From assembly GCA_963784645.1 (NCBI GenBank), contig CAWARY010000015.1:372001-436000 (forward strand): a DNA stretch of 64,000 bases. Reading direction: 5' to 3'. Made by a program: the position numbers and the translations under genes. How positions within the stretch are numbered: position 1 is the stretch's first letter; every line of letters starts with the position of its first letter. This document shows positions 26,303-35,059 of this stretch, piece by piece. Source of the DNA: JBBRVW01 sp963784645 (GTDB lineage: Bacteria; Actinomycetota; Actinomycetes; JACCUZ01). The notes under the pieces are model-generated. The model searched no databases. It worked only from the letters and a program-made list of their open reading frames with translations, and was not told the origin of the DNA.

Positions 26303-27010
26303 TCAGGTGATCTCGAGCAGCTTCTCGCGGACCGCGTAGACCACGGCCTCCATGCGCGAGTGCAGCTGGAGCTTCTCCAGGATGTTGCGGATGTGGTTCT
26401 TCACCGTGTTCTCGCTGATGAACAGCTCTTTGGCGATGTCCCGGTTGTTGAGGCCCCTGGCCACCAGCTTCAGCACCTCGAGCTCGCGGTCGGTGAGCCG
26501 CGGGGCGGGCACCTGCTGGCGCTCGTCGCCCTTCTTGATCATCGTGGCGAACTCGGTGAGCAGCTTGGAGGCCATCGACGGGCTGATGAGCGACTGCCCG
26601 CCGGCCACCGAGCGGATCGCCGCGGCGACCTCGTCGATCGAGATCTCCTTCAGCAGGTAGCCGCTCGCGCCGGCCTTGATGGCGTCGTAGAGGTCGGCCT
26701 CGTCGTCGGAGATGGTGAGCATCACGATCTTGGCGCTCGGGACGACGTCCTTGATGGCCGTGCAGGCCTCGATGCCGCTGCGCCGCGGCATCCGGACGTC
26801 CATGAGCACGATGTCGGGCAGCAGCGCCGAGGCGAGCTCGACGGCCTCCGAGCCGTCGCCGGCCTCGCCGACGACCTCGATGTCACTCTCCTGGCCGAGG
26901 ACCATCTCCAGCCCCCGCCGGAACAGGGCGTGGTCGTCGACCACCAGCACCCGGATGGGCTCGCCACCCGACCGCGCGGACGTCGCCGCCCCCGCAGCTC
27001 GCTCGCTCAC
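26303..27010 (-). CDS. NarL/LuxR-family response regulator (orphan)
   Basis: About 235 residues from a GTG preceded by GGGGAG. The receiver holds VLVVDDHALFRRGLE, phosphoacceptor Asp71 in IVLMDVRMPRRSG and Lys in YLLKEISIDEV. The LuxR HTH reads LTDRELEVLKLVARGLNNRD with the recognition helix ISENTVKNHIRNILEKLQLH. No histidine kinase gene is adjacent. Regulators of this kind lie next to hpf in several actinobacteria, so a link to stress or growth arrest is plausible. The N-terminal 17 residues before the receiver are probably disordered. It ends just before palindrome D. Confidence 0.9.
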   Translation of the reverse strand: MSERAAGAATSARSGGEPIRVLVVDDHALFRRGLEMVLGQESDIEVVGEAGDGSEAVELASALLPDIVLMDVRMPRRSGIEACTAIKDVVPSAKIVMLTISDDEADLYDAIKAGASGYLLKEISIDEVAAAIRSVAGGQSLISPSMASKLLTEFATMIKKGDERQQVPAPRLTDRELEVLKLVARGLNNRDIAKELFISENTVKNHIRNILEKLQLHSRMEAVVYAVREKLLEIT

Positions 27011-27158
27011 CTGCTCCCCTTCCGCATCGGCGCGGGGCGGCGAGGGCTCGCCGTCCGCACACGGACGGCATCCTCGCACGTCAGCGGCTTGCCCGGCGGG
27101 TGAACCGGTGGGATGGGACGCGGCGCCCGGACCGGTGACGGCGGGTGCCCGGGGTTGC

Positions 27159-27758
27159 TCAGACGGCCAGCCGGATGACCCCGTAGTCGTAGGCGCGGCG
27201 CCGGTAGACGACGCTCGTCTGCTCGGTGTCGGCATCGACGAAGAGGTAGAAGTCGTGCCCCACGAGCTCCATCTCGTACAGCGCCTGCTCGAGCTTGATC
27301 GGGGTCGCCTCGTGCACCTTCTCGCGGACGAACAGCGGGCCGTCCTCGGAGACCGTGCTGTACGAGTCCCCGTCGTCCGGCGCGGCGGGAGCGACCTCGA
27401 CGCCGTCGAGGGCTGCGGTCGCCGCGGCCACCGACTGCGGCGTCTTCGCACCGTGGTGCACCTTGCGCCGGTCGTGCGCCCGCCGCAGCCGCGCCTCGAG
27501 CTTCGTCATGGCCAGGTCGAGGGCGGCGTAGCAGTCCTGCGCGTTGGCCTCGGCCCGCATCACCGGCCCGCGGGACCGGATGGTGATCTCGATCCGCTCG
27601 CGCTGGTCGGCGAGGCGTGGGTTCTTCTCCTGGGAGCACTCGACGTCGACGCTGATCACCTTCGGGTCGAGCTTCTCGATCTTCACGAGCTTGTCCGCGA
27701 CGTGGCTGCGGAACCGATCGGTGACCTCGGTGTTGCGACTCTTGACGACGATGTCCAC
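27159..27758 (-). CDS. hpf: Long-form ribosome hibernation promoting factor
   Basis: A 199-residue long HPF. The N-terminal S30AE domain begins MDIVVKSRNTEVTDRFRSHV and holds basic residues for the mRNA channel (KLEARLRRAHDRRKVHHG). The C-terminal dimerisation domain reads IKLEQALYEMELVGHDFYLF to VVYRRRAYDYGVIRLA. It silences ribosomes by binding the 30S and joining two ribosomes into 100S dimers in stationary phase or stress. The GTG start has a near-ideal AAGGAGG eight bases upstream. The 345-bp upstream region is unusually long for this window, which suggests complex regulation. Confidence 0.95.
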   Translation of the reverse strand: MDIVVKSRNTEVTDRFRSHVADKLVKIEKLDPKVISVDVECSQEKNPRLADQRERIEITIRSRGPVMRAEANAQDCYAALDLAMTKLEARLRRAHDRRKVHHGAKTPQSVAAATAALDGVEVAPAAPDDGDSYSTVSEDGPLFVREKVHEATPIKLEQALYEMELVGHDFYLFVDADTEQTSVVYRRRAYDYGVIRLAV

Positions 27759-28103
27759 GTAGTGATCCTCCTTGGTGCCGACGGTCTGTCAGGTCGAGCT
27801 GTCAGAAAAGCGGACGGTCGTACTGGTGACACCCACCCGGCCGACCTGGTCTTCGACCCCACATCCGCCTGCCGAGGGTCTCGCAGCGGTCTCCGCCACT
27901 ACTCCCCTTCTCCCGGATCGGGAACCATCTGGGCTCCCGGCGGGGCAGGACTTACTTCTAAGCCGCACCGTGATCGGACGACAAGAAGTCGCCTTACGTG
28001 GACCGTTTCGCCTGCGACTGGCATCGGCTAGCCGGACTGCCGCCCCCGGAGGAACGGCTGGTCCGGTGCAACCACGGACCCGGGCGGGTGCCATGACGGA
28101 ACG
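27759..28103 (-). promoter_or_regulatory. 345-bp upstream region of hpf
   Basis: No gene is seen here. Read toward hpf it contains a hairpin CGGGAGCC-loop-GGTTCCCG (27919-27939, five-base loop, one G-T pair), a less GC-rich island around 27950-27965, and a direct repeat of CTGTCAG at 27786-27792 and 27799-27805 close to the start. GTTCCC and GGAGTA, 14 bp apart (about 27901-27926), faintly resemble a stress-sigma promoter. No standard -35/-10 pair was convincing. Confidence 0.4.
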
Positions 28104-28844
28104 CTAGTCCCTGCCACTCCCGGGCGACAGGGCGGTACGTCCCGAGGGGTGGTCGCGCGCGGTGGCGGCGACCACCGCCGCGGCGGCCACGACCACTCCG
28201 TCGGCGCGCAGCACGGCGGCGCACTCCGCCAACGTGGCGCCGGTCGTGACGACGTCGTCGACGAGCAGGACCGCGTGGTCGCGGAGCCTGGCCCGGCTCC
28301 CCCGGGCCACCCGCACGGCGCCGGCCAGGTTGGCTGCGCGGGCACCGCGTCCGAGGCCGGCCTGGTCGCGCGCCGACCGCCTCATCCGCAGCACGGGCGC
28401 GACCACCACAGGCCGGCCGTCGCCACGCAGGACGGCCGCGGCGGCCTCGGCGAGGCACAGCGTGGGGTCGCGGCCCCGCTCCCGCACGGCGGCGGCCCGC
28501 GACGGCGCCGGCACCAGTGCGAGCGGCGGCCCGTCGCCGGGGAGGGCGCAGGAGCGGTCCGCCGCCGCCCGCACCGCGAGCGCCAGCGCGGCGCCGAGCG
28601 GACGGGTCAGCGCGAGCACGCCGTGCTCCTTGTGCGCGACGACCGCCGCCCGCACCGCGCCGGCGTAGCCCGCCACCGCCCAGGTCGGCGGCAGGTCCGC
28701 CGGGCCGGGGTCGGGTGCCGCCCGCCGGGCCGGGCCGCGCAACGTGGTCGCGCAGTCCGGGCACCACGAGGTCTCGACCGCCCCGCACCCGGCGCAGGTG
28801 GCGGGCAGCACCAGGTCGAGCAGGGAGCGCAGGACGGTGAGCAC
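28104..28844 (-). CDS. ComF-family phosphoribosyltransferase-like protein
   Basis: A 246-residue ComF/GntX family protein. An N-terminal double zinc knuckle (CAGCGAVETSWCPDC) is followed by a phosphoribosyltransferase fold whose PRPP-binding loop is clear: AVLLVDDVVTTGATLAEC. LVPAPSR and DQAGLGRGARAANLAGA are further family markers. In Bacillus, ComFC works in DNA uptake; in actinobacteria the role is unknown, and the gene sits between lpqB and hpf as in mycobacteria. It starts with GTG and lies 84 bp downstream of... the lpqB stop lies on its 5' side, so it is head-to-tail with hpf. Competence function is not claimed. Confidence 0.88.
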   Translation of the reverse strand: MLTVLRSLLDLVLPATCAGCGAVETSWCPDCATTLRGPARRAAPDPGPADLPPTWAVAGYAGAVRAAVVAHKEHGVLALTRPLGAALALAVRAAADRSCALPGDGPPLALVPAPSRAAAVRERGRDPTLCLAEAAAAVLRGDGRPVVVAPVLRMRRSARDQAGLGRGARAANLAGAVRVARGSRARLRDHAVLLVDDVVTTGATLAECAAVLRADGVVVAAAAVVAATARDHPSGRTALSPGSGRD

Positions 28845-28928
28845 GGCACCAGGCTCGCCGCCCGCGGCGCACGCCGTGGCCCGCCGGCTCGGTCGGTGGA
28901 CGAACCGGGCCTGGGGACGACCGGTCGC

Positions 28929-30713
28929 TCAGCCGGGGTAGGCGGGCGAGCTGCCCGGGCCCAGCTCGGCCCAGCCGCTGCTCGACACGAACTGCCACAG
29001 GTGGCCGTCCAGGGTGCCCACGACGAGGGGGTTCTCGCCGAGCGGCGGCGCCGCCGAGATCGAGACCGCCGGGGAGGTGCCCGGCACCGGCTCGACGTCG
29101 GAGAACTTCCAGCCGTCGATGCTCACCTGGTAGGGCCGCAGGACTCCCTCGTCGAGGCTGCCGACGACCACCACGTGGGTGGCGTCGGCCCAGGTCACGT
29201 CGCGCACGCCGCGCAGCTCGGGGAGCGGCTCGGTGAGCGACTGGAGGGAGAGCCGCTCGTCGCCGGTGTCGGTGCCGGCCAGCCGGCGGATCGACCCGAT
29301 CATCATCCGGGCCCCTCGCCCGGTACCCACGACCAGCGCGACCCGGGCCCCGTCGCGGGACACCTGGACGGCCTGCAGCCGGCCGCCCGCGTCGGGCACC
29401 GTGACCTGCTGGGCCTTCTCGGCCCCGTCGGCGAGGAAGAGCAGCTGGCCGCTGGCGCGGTCGACCACCCACAGCCCCTTGTCACGGTCCCAGGACGGCG
29501 CCGAGAAGTCGGTGCCCTGGATCCGTGGCTCGAGGGCTGCGTCGTTGGTCATCTGCCCTACCAGGACGGTGCTGCCGTCGGTGGTGGTGGACAGAGCGGC
29601 GAGCCGGGTGTTGTCCAGCGTCACCGCCGGCGCGCGCAGCTGCGGCGTCTGCGAGCCCCCCGCGCCGCCGGCGCCGAGGACCGGGACGAACTTGCCGCCG
29701 AGGTAGCGGCCGATCCGGCCGTTCAGCTGGACGTACGCCGAGAGGTTGCCGGGGACCCGGTCCGGGTCGAAGGTCGGCCAGTCGTCACGCTGCTGCACGG
29801 CACCGGCGCTCGTCACCCGCAGGCTCTCGCCACCGGCCGTGATGCGGATCGCCAGGACACCGGCCAGCTGCTTGAGGGTCCAGACCAGCTGGGCGCTCAT
29901 CTGCTGGCGGGTGGTGTCGTCGACGCCCAGAGCGGTGCTGTCCAGCCCCACCAGCGCGACGCCGTCGGTGACGGGCACCGAGCCGACGTCGAGCGACGTC
30001 CCCTCGGGGAACGCGGTCGTGACCGCTCCGCGCATCGACGCGGTCGGTCCGCGCAGCAGCCTGGCCACCAGCTTGGTGCTCAGGCCGGGCAGCTCCGGGA
30101 TCAGGACGGTGTCGGGCACCAGCGCGTCACCGGTGGGCGCGAGGAAGTAGAGGGAGACCTGCCGGTACGTGTCGCCGAGCTCCGAGCTCGACAGCAGCAG
30201 GCCCTTGCCGAGCGCCGAGATGCGCCACTCGCCGCCGGTCCTGGTCAGCTCGAACCGGCGGGTCACGGTGGCGCCCGGAACGGCCCGGCTGTACGCGCCG
30301 TCGGCCGCGATCTGCCCCACCTCGGGGGCCTCGAAGGTGATCGTCGCGGCCGGCTCCAGCGGGGGGTCGAGGGTGGATGCCGACTTGTCGTAGATGACCG
30401 TGCCGGACTGCGGACGCCAGCCCTGGCTGGCCGCGGACGTCAGGTAGAGCCGGGCCACCTCGTGGTCGTTCTGGAAGTCGGCGCTCGAGTCGAGGAATCC
30501 CGACACGATCTCGCCCGGGGAGGCTCCCGGCCGCGGTGGCTCGCCGATGACCGGCACGCCCTCGTCGGCCCGCTCCAGTCGCAGGTCGCCGCCGGCCTTC
30601 ACCGGACCCGACGTGGGGATGCCGGCGCAGCCGGCGAGGGCCACCATGACCGCGGCCACGAGCGGCACCGCCCTGGAGGGCACGACCCTCGACCTCGCCA
30701 CCGACCTAGACAT
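28929..30713 (-). CDS. lpqB: Lipoprotein LpqB, partner of MtrB
   Basis: A 594-residue lipoprotein. The signal sequence ends in the lipobox LAGC (VAAVMVALAGC) followed by AGIPTSGPVK, the typical LpqB N-terminus. A GerMN-like domain lies in the middle, with FPEGTSLDVGSVPVTDGVALV, and a C-terminal beta-propeller-like domain carries motifs such as VSRDGARVALVVGTG. In mycobacteria LpqB interacts with the sensor MtrB and modulates MtrA phosphorylation, linking cell-wall state to division. The ATG overlaps the end of mtrB by 8 bp, so translation is coupled. The order mtrA-mtrB-lpqB is conserved across actinobacteria. Confidence 0.95.
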   Translation of the reverse strand: MSRSVARSRVVPSRAVPLVAAVMVALAGCAGIPTSGPVKAGGDLRLERADEGVPVIGEPPRPGASPGEIVSGFLDSSADFQNDHEVARLYLTSAASQGWRPQSGTVIYDKSASTLDPPLEPAATITFEAPEVGQIAADGAYSRAVPGATVTRRFELTRTGGEWRISALGKGLLLSSSELGDTYRQVSLYFLAPTGDALVPDTVLIPELPGLSTKLVARLLRGPTASMRGAVTTAFPEGTSLDVGSVPVTDGVALVGLDSTALGVDDTTRQQMSAQLVWTLKQLAGVLAIRITAGGESLRVTSAGAVQQRDDWPTFDPDRVPGNLSAYVQLNGRIGRYLGGKFVPVLGAGGAGGSQTPQLRAPAVTLDNTRLAALSTTTDGSTVLVGQMTNDAALEPRIQGTDFSAPSWDRDKGLWVVDRASGQLLFLADGAEKAQQVTVPDAGGRLQAVQVSRDGARVALVVGTGRGARMMIGSIRRLAGTDTGDERLSLQSLTEPLPELRGVRDVTWADATHVVVVGSLDEGVLRPYQVSIDGWKFSDVEPVPGTSPAVSISAAPPLGENPLVVGTLDGHLWQFVSSSGWAELGPGSSPAYPG

Positions 30714-32412
30714 CGACGCCGCCCGGGGTGCGGATCCGCCGGTACGGCTGGCCCACGGAGACCGGCCGGGTACGCCGGAGCGAGTCGCTGGGCTCGAGGG
30801 GGATCGGCGACCCGTCGAGCTCGGCACCCACGAGGCGCGGCACCGTGAGCCGGAACTGGCAGCCGTCGCCCGGCTCTCCCCAGGCCTGCAGCCACCCCTC
30901 GTGCAGGTGGGCGTCCTCCAGGGCGATGGACAGGCCGAGCCCGGTGCCGCCGGTCGTGCGGGCCCGCGCCGGGTCGGCGCGCCAGAACCGGTGGAAGACC
31001 ATGCCGACGTCGGACGGCGCGAGCCCGATGCCGTGGTCGCGCACGGCGACGGCCACCGCGGTGTCGTCGGCGGCGACGATGACCGACACCGGGCGGCCCT
31101 CGCCGTGCTCGATCGCGTTGGCCACCAGGTTGCGCAGGATCCGCTCGATCCGCCGGCTGTCGACCTCGGCCGTGCACGGCTCGAGCGGTGCCTGCAGCGA
31201 CAGCCGGCTGCCCTTGCGCTCGGCCAGCGCCTCCATCGCCTCGATCACGCTGCGCGCCACGGCGCACAGGTCGGTGGGCTCCGCCTCGAGCTGCGCCGCG
31301 CCTGCGTCGTACCTGCTGATCTCCAGCAGGTCGGCGAGCAGTGCCTCGAACCGGTCCAGCTGCGCCTGCAGGATCTCGGCGCTGCGCTCGACGGCCGGGT
31401 CGAACCCCTGCCGCGCCTCGTGCAGGACGTCGGCGGCCATCCGGACCGTCGTCAGCGGCGTGCGCAGCTCGTGCGAGACGTCGGACACGAACCGCCGCTG
31501 CACCCGGGACAGGTCCTCCAGCTGGCGGATCTGGCGCTGCAGGCTGGTCGCCATCCGGTTGAACGACGCCGCCAGCCGGGCCAGGTCGTCCTCGCCGCGC
31601 ACCCGCAGGCGCTCCTCGAGCCGGCCCGCGGCCAGCCGCTCCGCGACCCGCGCGGCCATCCGTACCGGAGTCACGACCTGCCGGGTGACGAGGTAGGCGA
31701 TCCCGCCGACGAGGATCACGAGGGACAGCGCCGCGAGCAGCAGCGCGTTGCGGACCAGGCCGAGCGTGTCGGCCTCCTTGTCCAGCGGGAACAGGAAGTA
31801 CAGCTCGTAGGTGCTGAAGTTGGGGATCGTCACCGGAGCCCCGACCACGATCACGGGCACCAGCTGGCCGGACTGACGCCGGATCTGGCTGTAGGTCCAC
31901 TGCTGGGCGGAGGTCCGCTCGACCTGCCTGCGCAACGTCGTCGGCACCGAGTCGGGGTCGGCGGCGAACGAGCTGCGGGCGAGCGGGGCCTGCGGCAGGC
32001 TGACGTCCGGTCCGCGCAGCAGCACGACGTCGGCCTGCCGGGCGCCGGCCGGGCCGCCGCCGCGCGCCAGCTGCCGGACCAGGTCGGGCACCAGCGTGTC
32101 GTAGACGTCGGCCTCGCTCTGGTCGGCGGAGTCCAGGGCCTCCTGCGAGGTGCGGACGCCGTTGCCGGCCTCGTCGAGCGCCGCCTGCACCTTCGTCCGG
32201 AGCAGCCCGTCGCGCACCTGCGTGATCAGCACGTTGCCCAGGACCGCGATGGCGAGGACGGAGAACAGGGTCGTCGTGGTCACGACCCGCAGCTGCAGGG
32301 ACCGGCGCCACAGCGCGATCACCCGCCGGTAGCGACGGCGCACGGCGCGCCGGGCCCAGGTCGCGACGCCGGTCGGGCGGTCGGAGCCGAGGGTCGACAG
32401 CGGAGCGGTCAG
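30706..32412 (-). CDS. mtrB: Sensor histidine kinase MtrB
   Basis: About 568 residues. A basic N-terminal tail precedes WRRSLQLRVVTTTTLFSVLA (first TM); an external sensor domain, a second TM, a HAMP domain (PVRMAARVAERLAAGRLEE), HisKA with FVSDVSHELRTPLTTVRMAA, and HATPase (NLVANAIEH, DHGIGL, GGTGLGLSIA) follow. It senses septal or cell-wall state and phosphorylates MtrA. The start is uncertain: no ATG/GTG/TTG lies near the mtrA stop. A CTG at 32412, overlapping the mtrA stop as CTGA with AAGGCGG seven bases upstream, fits coupling and the Arg-rich tail. The nearest standard start is GTG at 32343. Confidence 0.92.
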   Translation of the reverse strand: MTAPLSTLGSDRPTGVATWARRAVRRRYRRVIALWRRSLQLRVVTTTTLFSVLAIAVLGNVLITQVRDGLLRTKVQAALDEAGNGVRTSQEALDSADQSEADVYDTLVPDLVRQLARGGGPAGARQADVVLLRGPDVSLPQAPLARSSFAADPDSVPTTLRRQVERTSAQQWTYSQIRRQSGQLVPVIVVGAPVTIPNFSTYELYFLFPLDKEADTLGLVRNALLLAALSLVILVGGIAYLVTRQVVTPVRMAARVAERLAAGRLEERLRVRGEDDLARLAASFNRMATSLQRQIRQLEDLSRVQRRFVSDVSHELRTPLTTVRMAADVLHEARQGFDPAVERSAEILQAQLDRFEALLADLLEISRYDAGAAQLEAEPTDLCAVARSVIEAMEALAERKGSRLSLQAPLEPCTAEVDSRRIERILRNLVANAIEHGEGRPVSVIVAADDTAVAVAVRDHGIGLAPSDVGMVFHRFWRADPARARTTGGTGLGLSIALEDAHLHEGWLQAWGEPGDGCQFRLTVPRLVGAELDGSPIPLEPSDSLRRTRPVSVGQPYRRIRTPGGVDV

Positions 32413-33086
32413 GCCGGGCCCGCCTTGTACCCGACGCCGCGCACCGTGACGACGACCTCGGGGTTCTCGGGGTCGGTCTCGACCTTGGACCGCAACCGCT
32501 GGACGTGGACGTTGACCAGCCGCGTGTCGGCGGCGTGGCGGTAGCCCCACACCTGCTCGAGCAGCACCTCGCGGGTGAAGACCTGCCACGGCTTGCGGGC
32601 AAGTGCGACGAGCAGGTCGAACTCGAGCGGGGTGAGGGCGATCGACCCGCCGTCGCGCTTCACCGAGTGCCCCGCCACGTCGATCACCAGGTCGCCGATC
32701 TCGAGCAGCTCCGGTGCGGGCTCCTCGGTGCGGCGCAGGCGGGCCCGGATCCGGGCCACCAGCTCCTTGGGCTTGAACGGCTTCATGACGTAGTCGTCGG
32801 CGCCGGACTCGAGCCCGACCACGACGTCGATCGTGTCGGTCTTGGCGGTGAGCATGACGATCGGGACGCCGGACTCGGCGCGGATCGCGCGGCAGACGTC
32901 GATGCCGTCCATGCCCGGCAGCATGAGGTCGAGAAGCACGAGGTCCGGCTTGTGCTCGCGGAAAGCCGCGAGCGCCTGGTCACCGTCGGAGCACAAGGAC
33001 GGCTCGTAGCCCTCGCCGCGCAGCACGATCCCGAGCATCTCCGCCAGCGCGGTGTCGTCGTCGACGATGAGCACACGACCCTTCAT
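32409..33086 (-). CDS. mtrA: Response regulator MtrA
   Basis: A 225-residue OmpR/PhoB-family regulator. The receiver has VLIVDDDTALAEMLGIVLRG, phosphoacceptor Asp53 in LVLLDLMLPGMDG, Thr in VMLTAKTD and Lys in YVMKPFKPKEL. The winged-helix domain has LTPLEFDLLVALARKPWQVF with the recognition part HAADTRLVNVHVQRLRSKVE. MtrA controls cell-wall hydrolases, division and, in mycobacteria, oriC and dnaA; in streptomycetes it also represses antibiotic genes. It is the first gene of the mtrA-mtrB-lpqB operon. It is divergent from the membrane protein at 33210; the 123-bp gap must hold both promoters, but I cannot point to clear hexamers. Confidence 0.97.
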   Translation of the reverse strand: MKGRVLIVDDDTALAEMLGIVLRGEGYEPSLCSDGDQALAAFREHKPDLVLLDLMLPGMDGIDVCRAIRAESGVPIVMLTAKTDTIDVVVGLESGADDYVMKPFKPKELVARIRARLRRTEEPAPELLEIGDLVIDVAGHSVKRDGGSIALTPLEFDLLVALARKPWQVFTREVLLEQVWGYRHAADTRLVNVHVQRLRSKVETDPENPEVVVTVRGVGYKAGPA

Positions 33087-33209
33087 GTGCTCATCGTGGC
33101 ACCTGGGCAGTCCGGATGCGGTGAGATGCGCCGCGCGCCCCGCCCCGGGAACCTGCGCGGGCGGCGCCGGCGCGGCCCGCCGGCAGCAGCCGCGTGCGAC
33201 GATGGCGCC

Positions 33210-34430
33210 GTGAGCGACGAGCAGCCGGGGGGCTGGCCCCGCCCCGAGGACGAACCGCCGATCCCTCCCGGCTGGGCGCCGCAGCAGCCGCCGGCACAGG
33301 GTCCTACCTACGGCGGCCCGACCTACGGCGGCCGGACGGACGCCGGTGCCGCCCCGCAGCCCGGCTGGCAGCAGCCGGGGGCACCGACGCCGGGCTGGGC
33401 CGCCCAGCCGGCACCCGGTCAGGCCGTACCCGCTGCCCCCAAGCCCGGGATCATCCCGCTCCGCCCGCTCGGTGTCGGTGAGATCCTCGACGGTGCCATC
33501 GCGGCGATGCGCCGGCACTGGCGGATCATGCTCGGCCTCTCGGCCGCCGTCGCCGCGGTCACCCAGGTGCTCAGCATCCCGCTCAAGTGGCTGCTGCTGC
33601 ACGACGCGATCGACACGTCGCTCCAGACGAGCAGCTCCGACCCGGAGGGTCAGCTGACGGTGCTCACGGGAGCGATCACCAGCGGCGGCATCGAGGCGCT
33701 CATCACGGCCTTCGCCGTACTCGTCCTGAGCGGCATCCTCACCGCCGCCGTGAGCCGCGCCGTGCTCGGTCAGCCGATCTCGACCCGCGAGGCCTGGGAC
33801 CGGGCGCGGCCGCGGATCCCCGCGCTGCTCGGGGTCAGCGGGCTGCTGCTGCTCGTCGCCGTCGGCCTGGTGGCACTGTGCCTGCTGCCCGGGGTCCTGC
33901 TCGCGCTGGGCGGCGCACCCGGTGCGCTGGTGGCCCTCGCCTTCGTGATCGGCGTGCCGGTCTTCGTCGTCGTCGCGACGTACCTCTACTTCGCGTTCTC
34001 GCTCGCGTCGCCGGCCGTCGTGCTCGAGCGTGCGTCGGTGGTGGCGTCGCTGCGTCGTTCACGCGCCCTGGTCAAGGGCTCCTGGTGGCGCACCTTCGGG
34101 ATCCTGCTGCTGGTCAACGTGATCGCGCAGGTCGTCACCGGCATCCTGCTGACCCCGTTCCAGCTGCTGTCGGTCCTGACCGCGCACCTCGCCGGCGACG
34201 ACGGGAACATCTACGCGCTCGTCCCGCTCCTGGTGGGCGCCATCGGCACGATCATGGCGGCGACGATCACGTGGCCGTTCACCGCCGTCGCCACCACGCT
34301 GCTGTACATCGACCGCCGGATGCGGCGCGAGGCGCTGGACCTCGAGCTGGTCCGCTCGGTCGGCGCCGCGGGCACTGCCGGCCCGCAGGCCGGCACCAGC
34401 CCCGCCGGTCAGTTCCTGCCCCGGCTGTGA
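33210..34430 (+). CDS. Membrane protein with GPDP-type membrane domain
   Basis: A 406-residue protein. The first 85 residues are cytoplasmic and rich in Pro, Gly and Gln, with a doubled TYGG (GPTYGGPTYGGRT). The remainder holds about six TM helices in the style of the glycerophosphodiester phosphodiesterase membrane domain, starting PLRPLGVGEILDGAIAAMRR; LVKGSWWRTFGILLLVNVIA is typical. It opens a string of genes linked by 4-bp overlaps (next start at 34427). No catalytic phosphodiesterase domain is present. It is commonly found with DUF4129, DUF4350, MoxR and DUF58 genes in actinobacteria; role unknown. Confidence 0.85.
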   Translation: MSDEQPGGWPRPEDEPPIPPGWAPQQPPAQGPTYGGPTYGGRTDAGAAPQPGWQQPGAPTPGWAAQPAPGQAVPAAPKPGIIPLRPLGVGEILDGAIAAMRRHWRIMLGLSAAVAAVTQVLSIPLKWLLLHDAIDTSLQTSSSDPEGQLTVLTGAITSGGIEALITAFAVLVLSGILTAAVSRAVLGQPISTREAWDRARPRIPALLGVSGLLLLVAVGLVALCLLPGVLLALGGAPGALVALAFVIGVPVFVVVATYLYFAFSLASPAVVLERASVVASLRRSRALVKGSWWRTFGILLLVNVIAQVVTGILLTPFQLLSVLTAHLAGDDGNIYALVPLLVGAIGTIMAATITWPFTAVATTLLYIDRRMRREALDLELVRSVGAAGTAGPQAGTSPAGQFLPRL

Positions 34431-35059
34431 TCGCCCGGGTCCCCGTCGAGCTCGGCCGCGAGGAGGCCGCCCGGCTGGCGCACGAGGAGCTGGCCAAGGA
34501 GATCTACCGGGCCCAGCGCCCCGGGCTGCTCCGGCGACTGCTCGGGTGGCTCGTGCAGCAGGTCGGCCACCTGCTGGACAAGGTCGCGGGTGTCTCCCCC
34601 GGGGGCCGGGCCGGCCTGCTCGTCCTCGTGCTGCTGGCCGTCGTGGCGGTCGTGGCGATCCGTCTCAAGCTCGGCCCGCTGGGCCGGCAGGCGGCCTCCG
34701 ACCCGGCGCTGTTCACCGGCCGCGCCAGGACCGCGGCGGAGCACCGCGCCGTCGCCGACGCGCACGCCGCGCGCGGCGAGTGGGCCGAGGCGGTGCGCGA
34801 GCGGCTCCGCGCGGTCGTGCGCGCCCTGGAGGAGCGGGCCGTGCTCGACGAGCGGCCCGGCCGCACCGCGGACGAGGCGGCCGCCGAGGCCGGCGCCGTG
34901 CTGCCGGCCTGCGCCGGCGACCTGGGCCGCGCCGCCCGGCTCTTCGACGACGTCTGGTACGGCGGTCGCCCCGCCGGACCCGAGGCCGACGCGCAGCTGC
35001 GCGCGCTGGACGGGAAGGTCAGCCAGAGCCGGCCGCAACCGGCCGGAGCGCACCCGTGA
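34427..35059 (+). CDS. DUF4129-domain membrane protein
   Basis: A 210-residue protein. A cytoplasmic N-terminus (REEAARLAHEELAKEIYRAQ) precedes a single TM helix (about residues 62-80, GLLVLVLLAVVAVVAIRL). A C-terminal DUF4129 domain follows with ERLRAVVRALEERAVLDERPGRTADEAAAEAG and ARLFDDVWYGGRPA, where the RPGRTADE and DDVWYG parts are family markers. DUF4129 proteins resemble transglutaminase-associated C-terminal domains and accompany MoxR/DUF58 systems. GTG overlaps the previous stop (GTGA), and its own stop overlaps the next GTG. Confidence 0.88.
   Translation: MIARVPVELGREEAARLAHEELAKEIYRAQRPGLLRRLLGWLVQQVGHLLDKVAGVSPGGRAGLLVLVLLAVVAVVAIRLKLGPLGRQAASDPALFTGRARTAAEHRAVADAHAARGEWAEAVRERLRAVVRALEERAVLDERPGRTADEAAAEAGAVLPACAGDLGRAARLFDDVWYGGRPAGPEADAQLRALDGKVSQSRPQPAGAHP

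Noticed and set aside
27101..27158. Terminator after hpf
   Set aside because: Short ACCGGT repeats are present but give no stable hairpin with a sensible loop.
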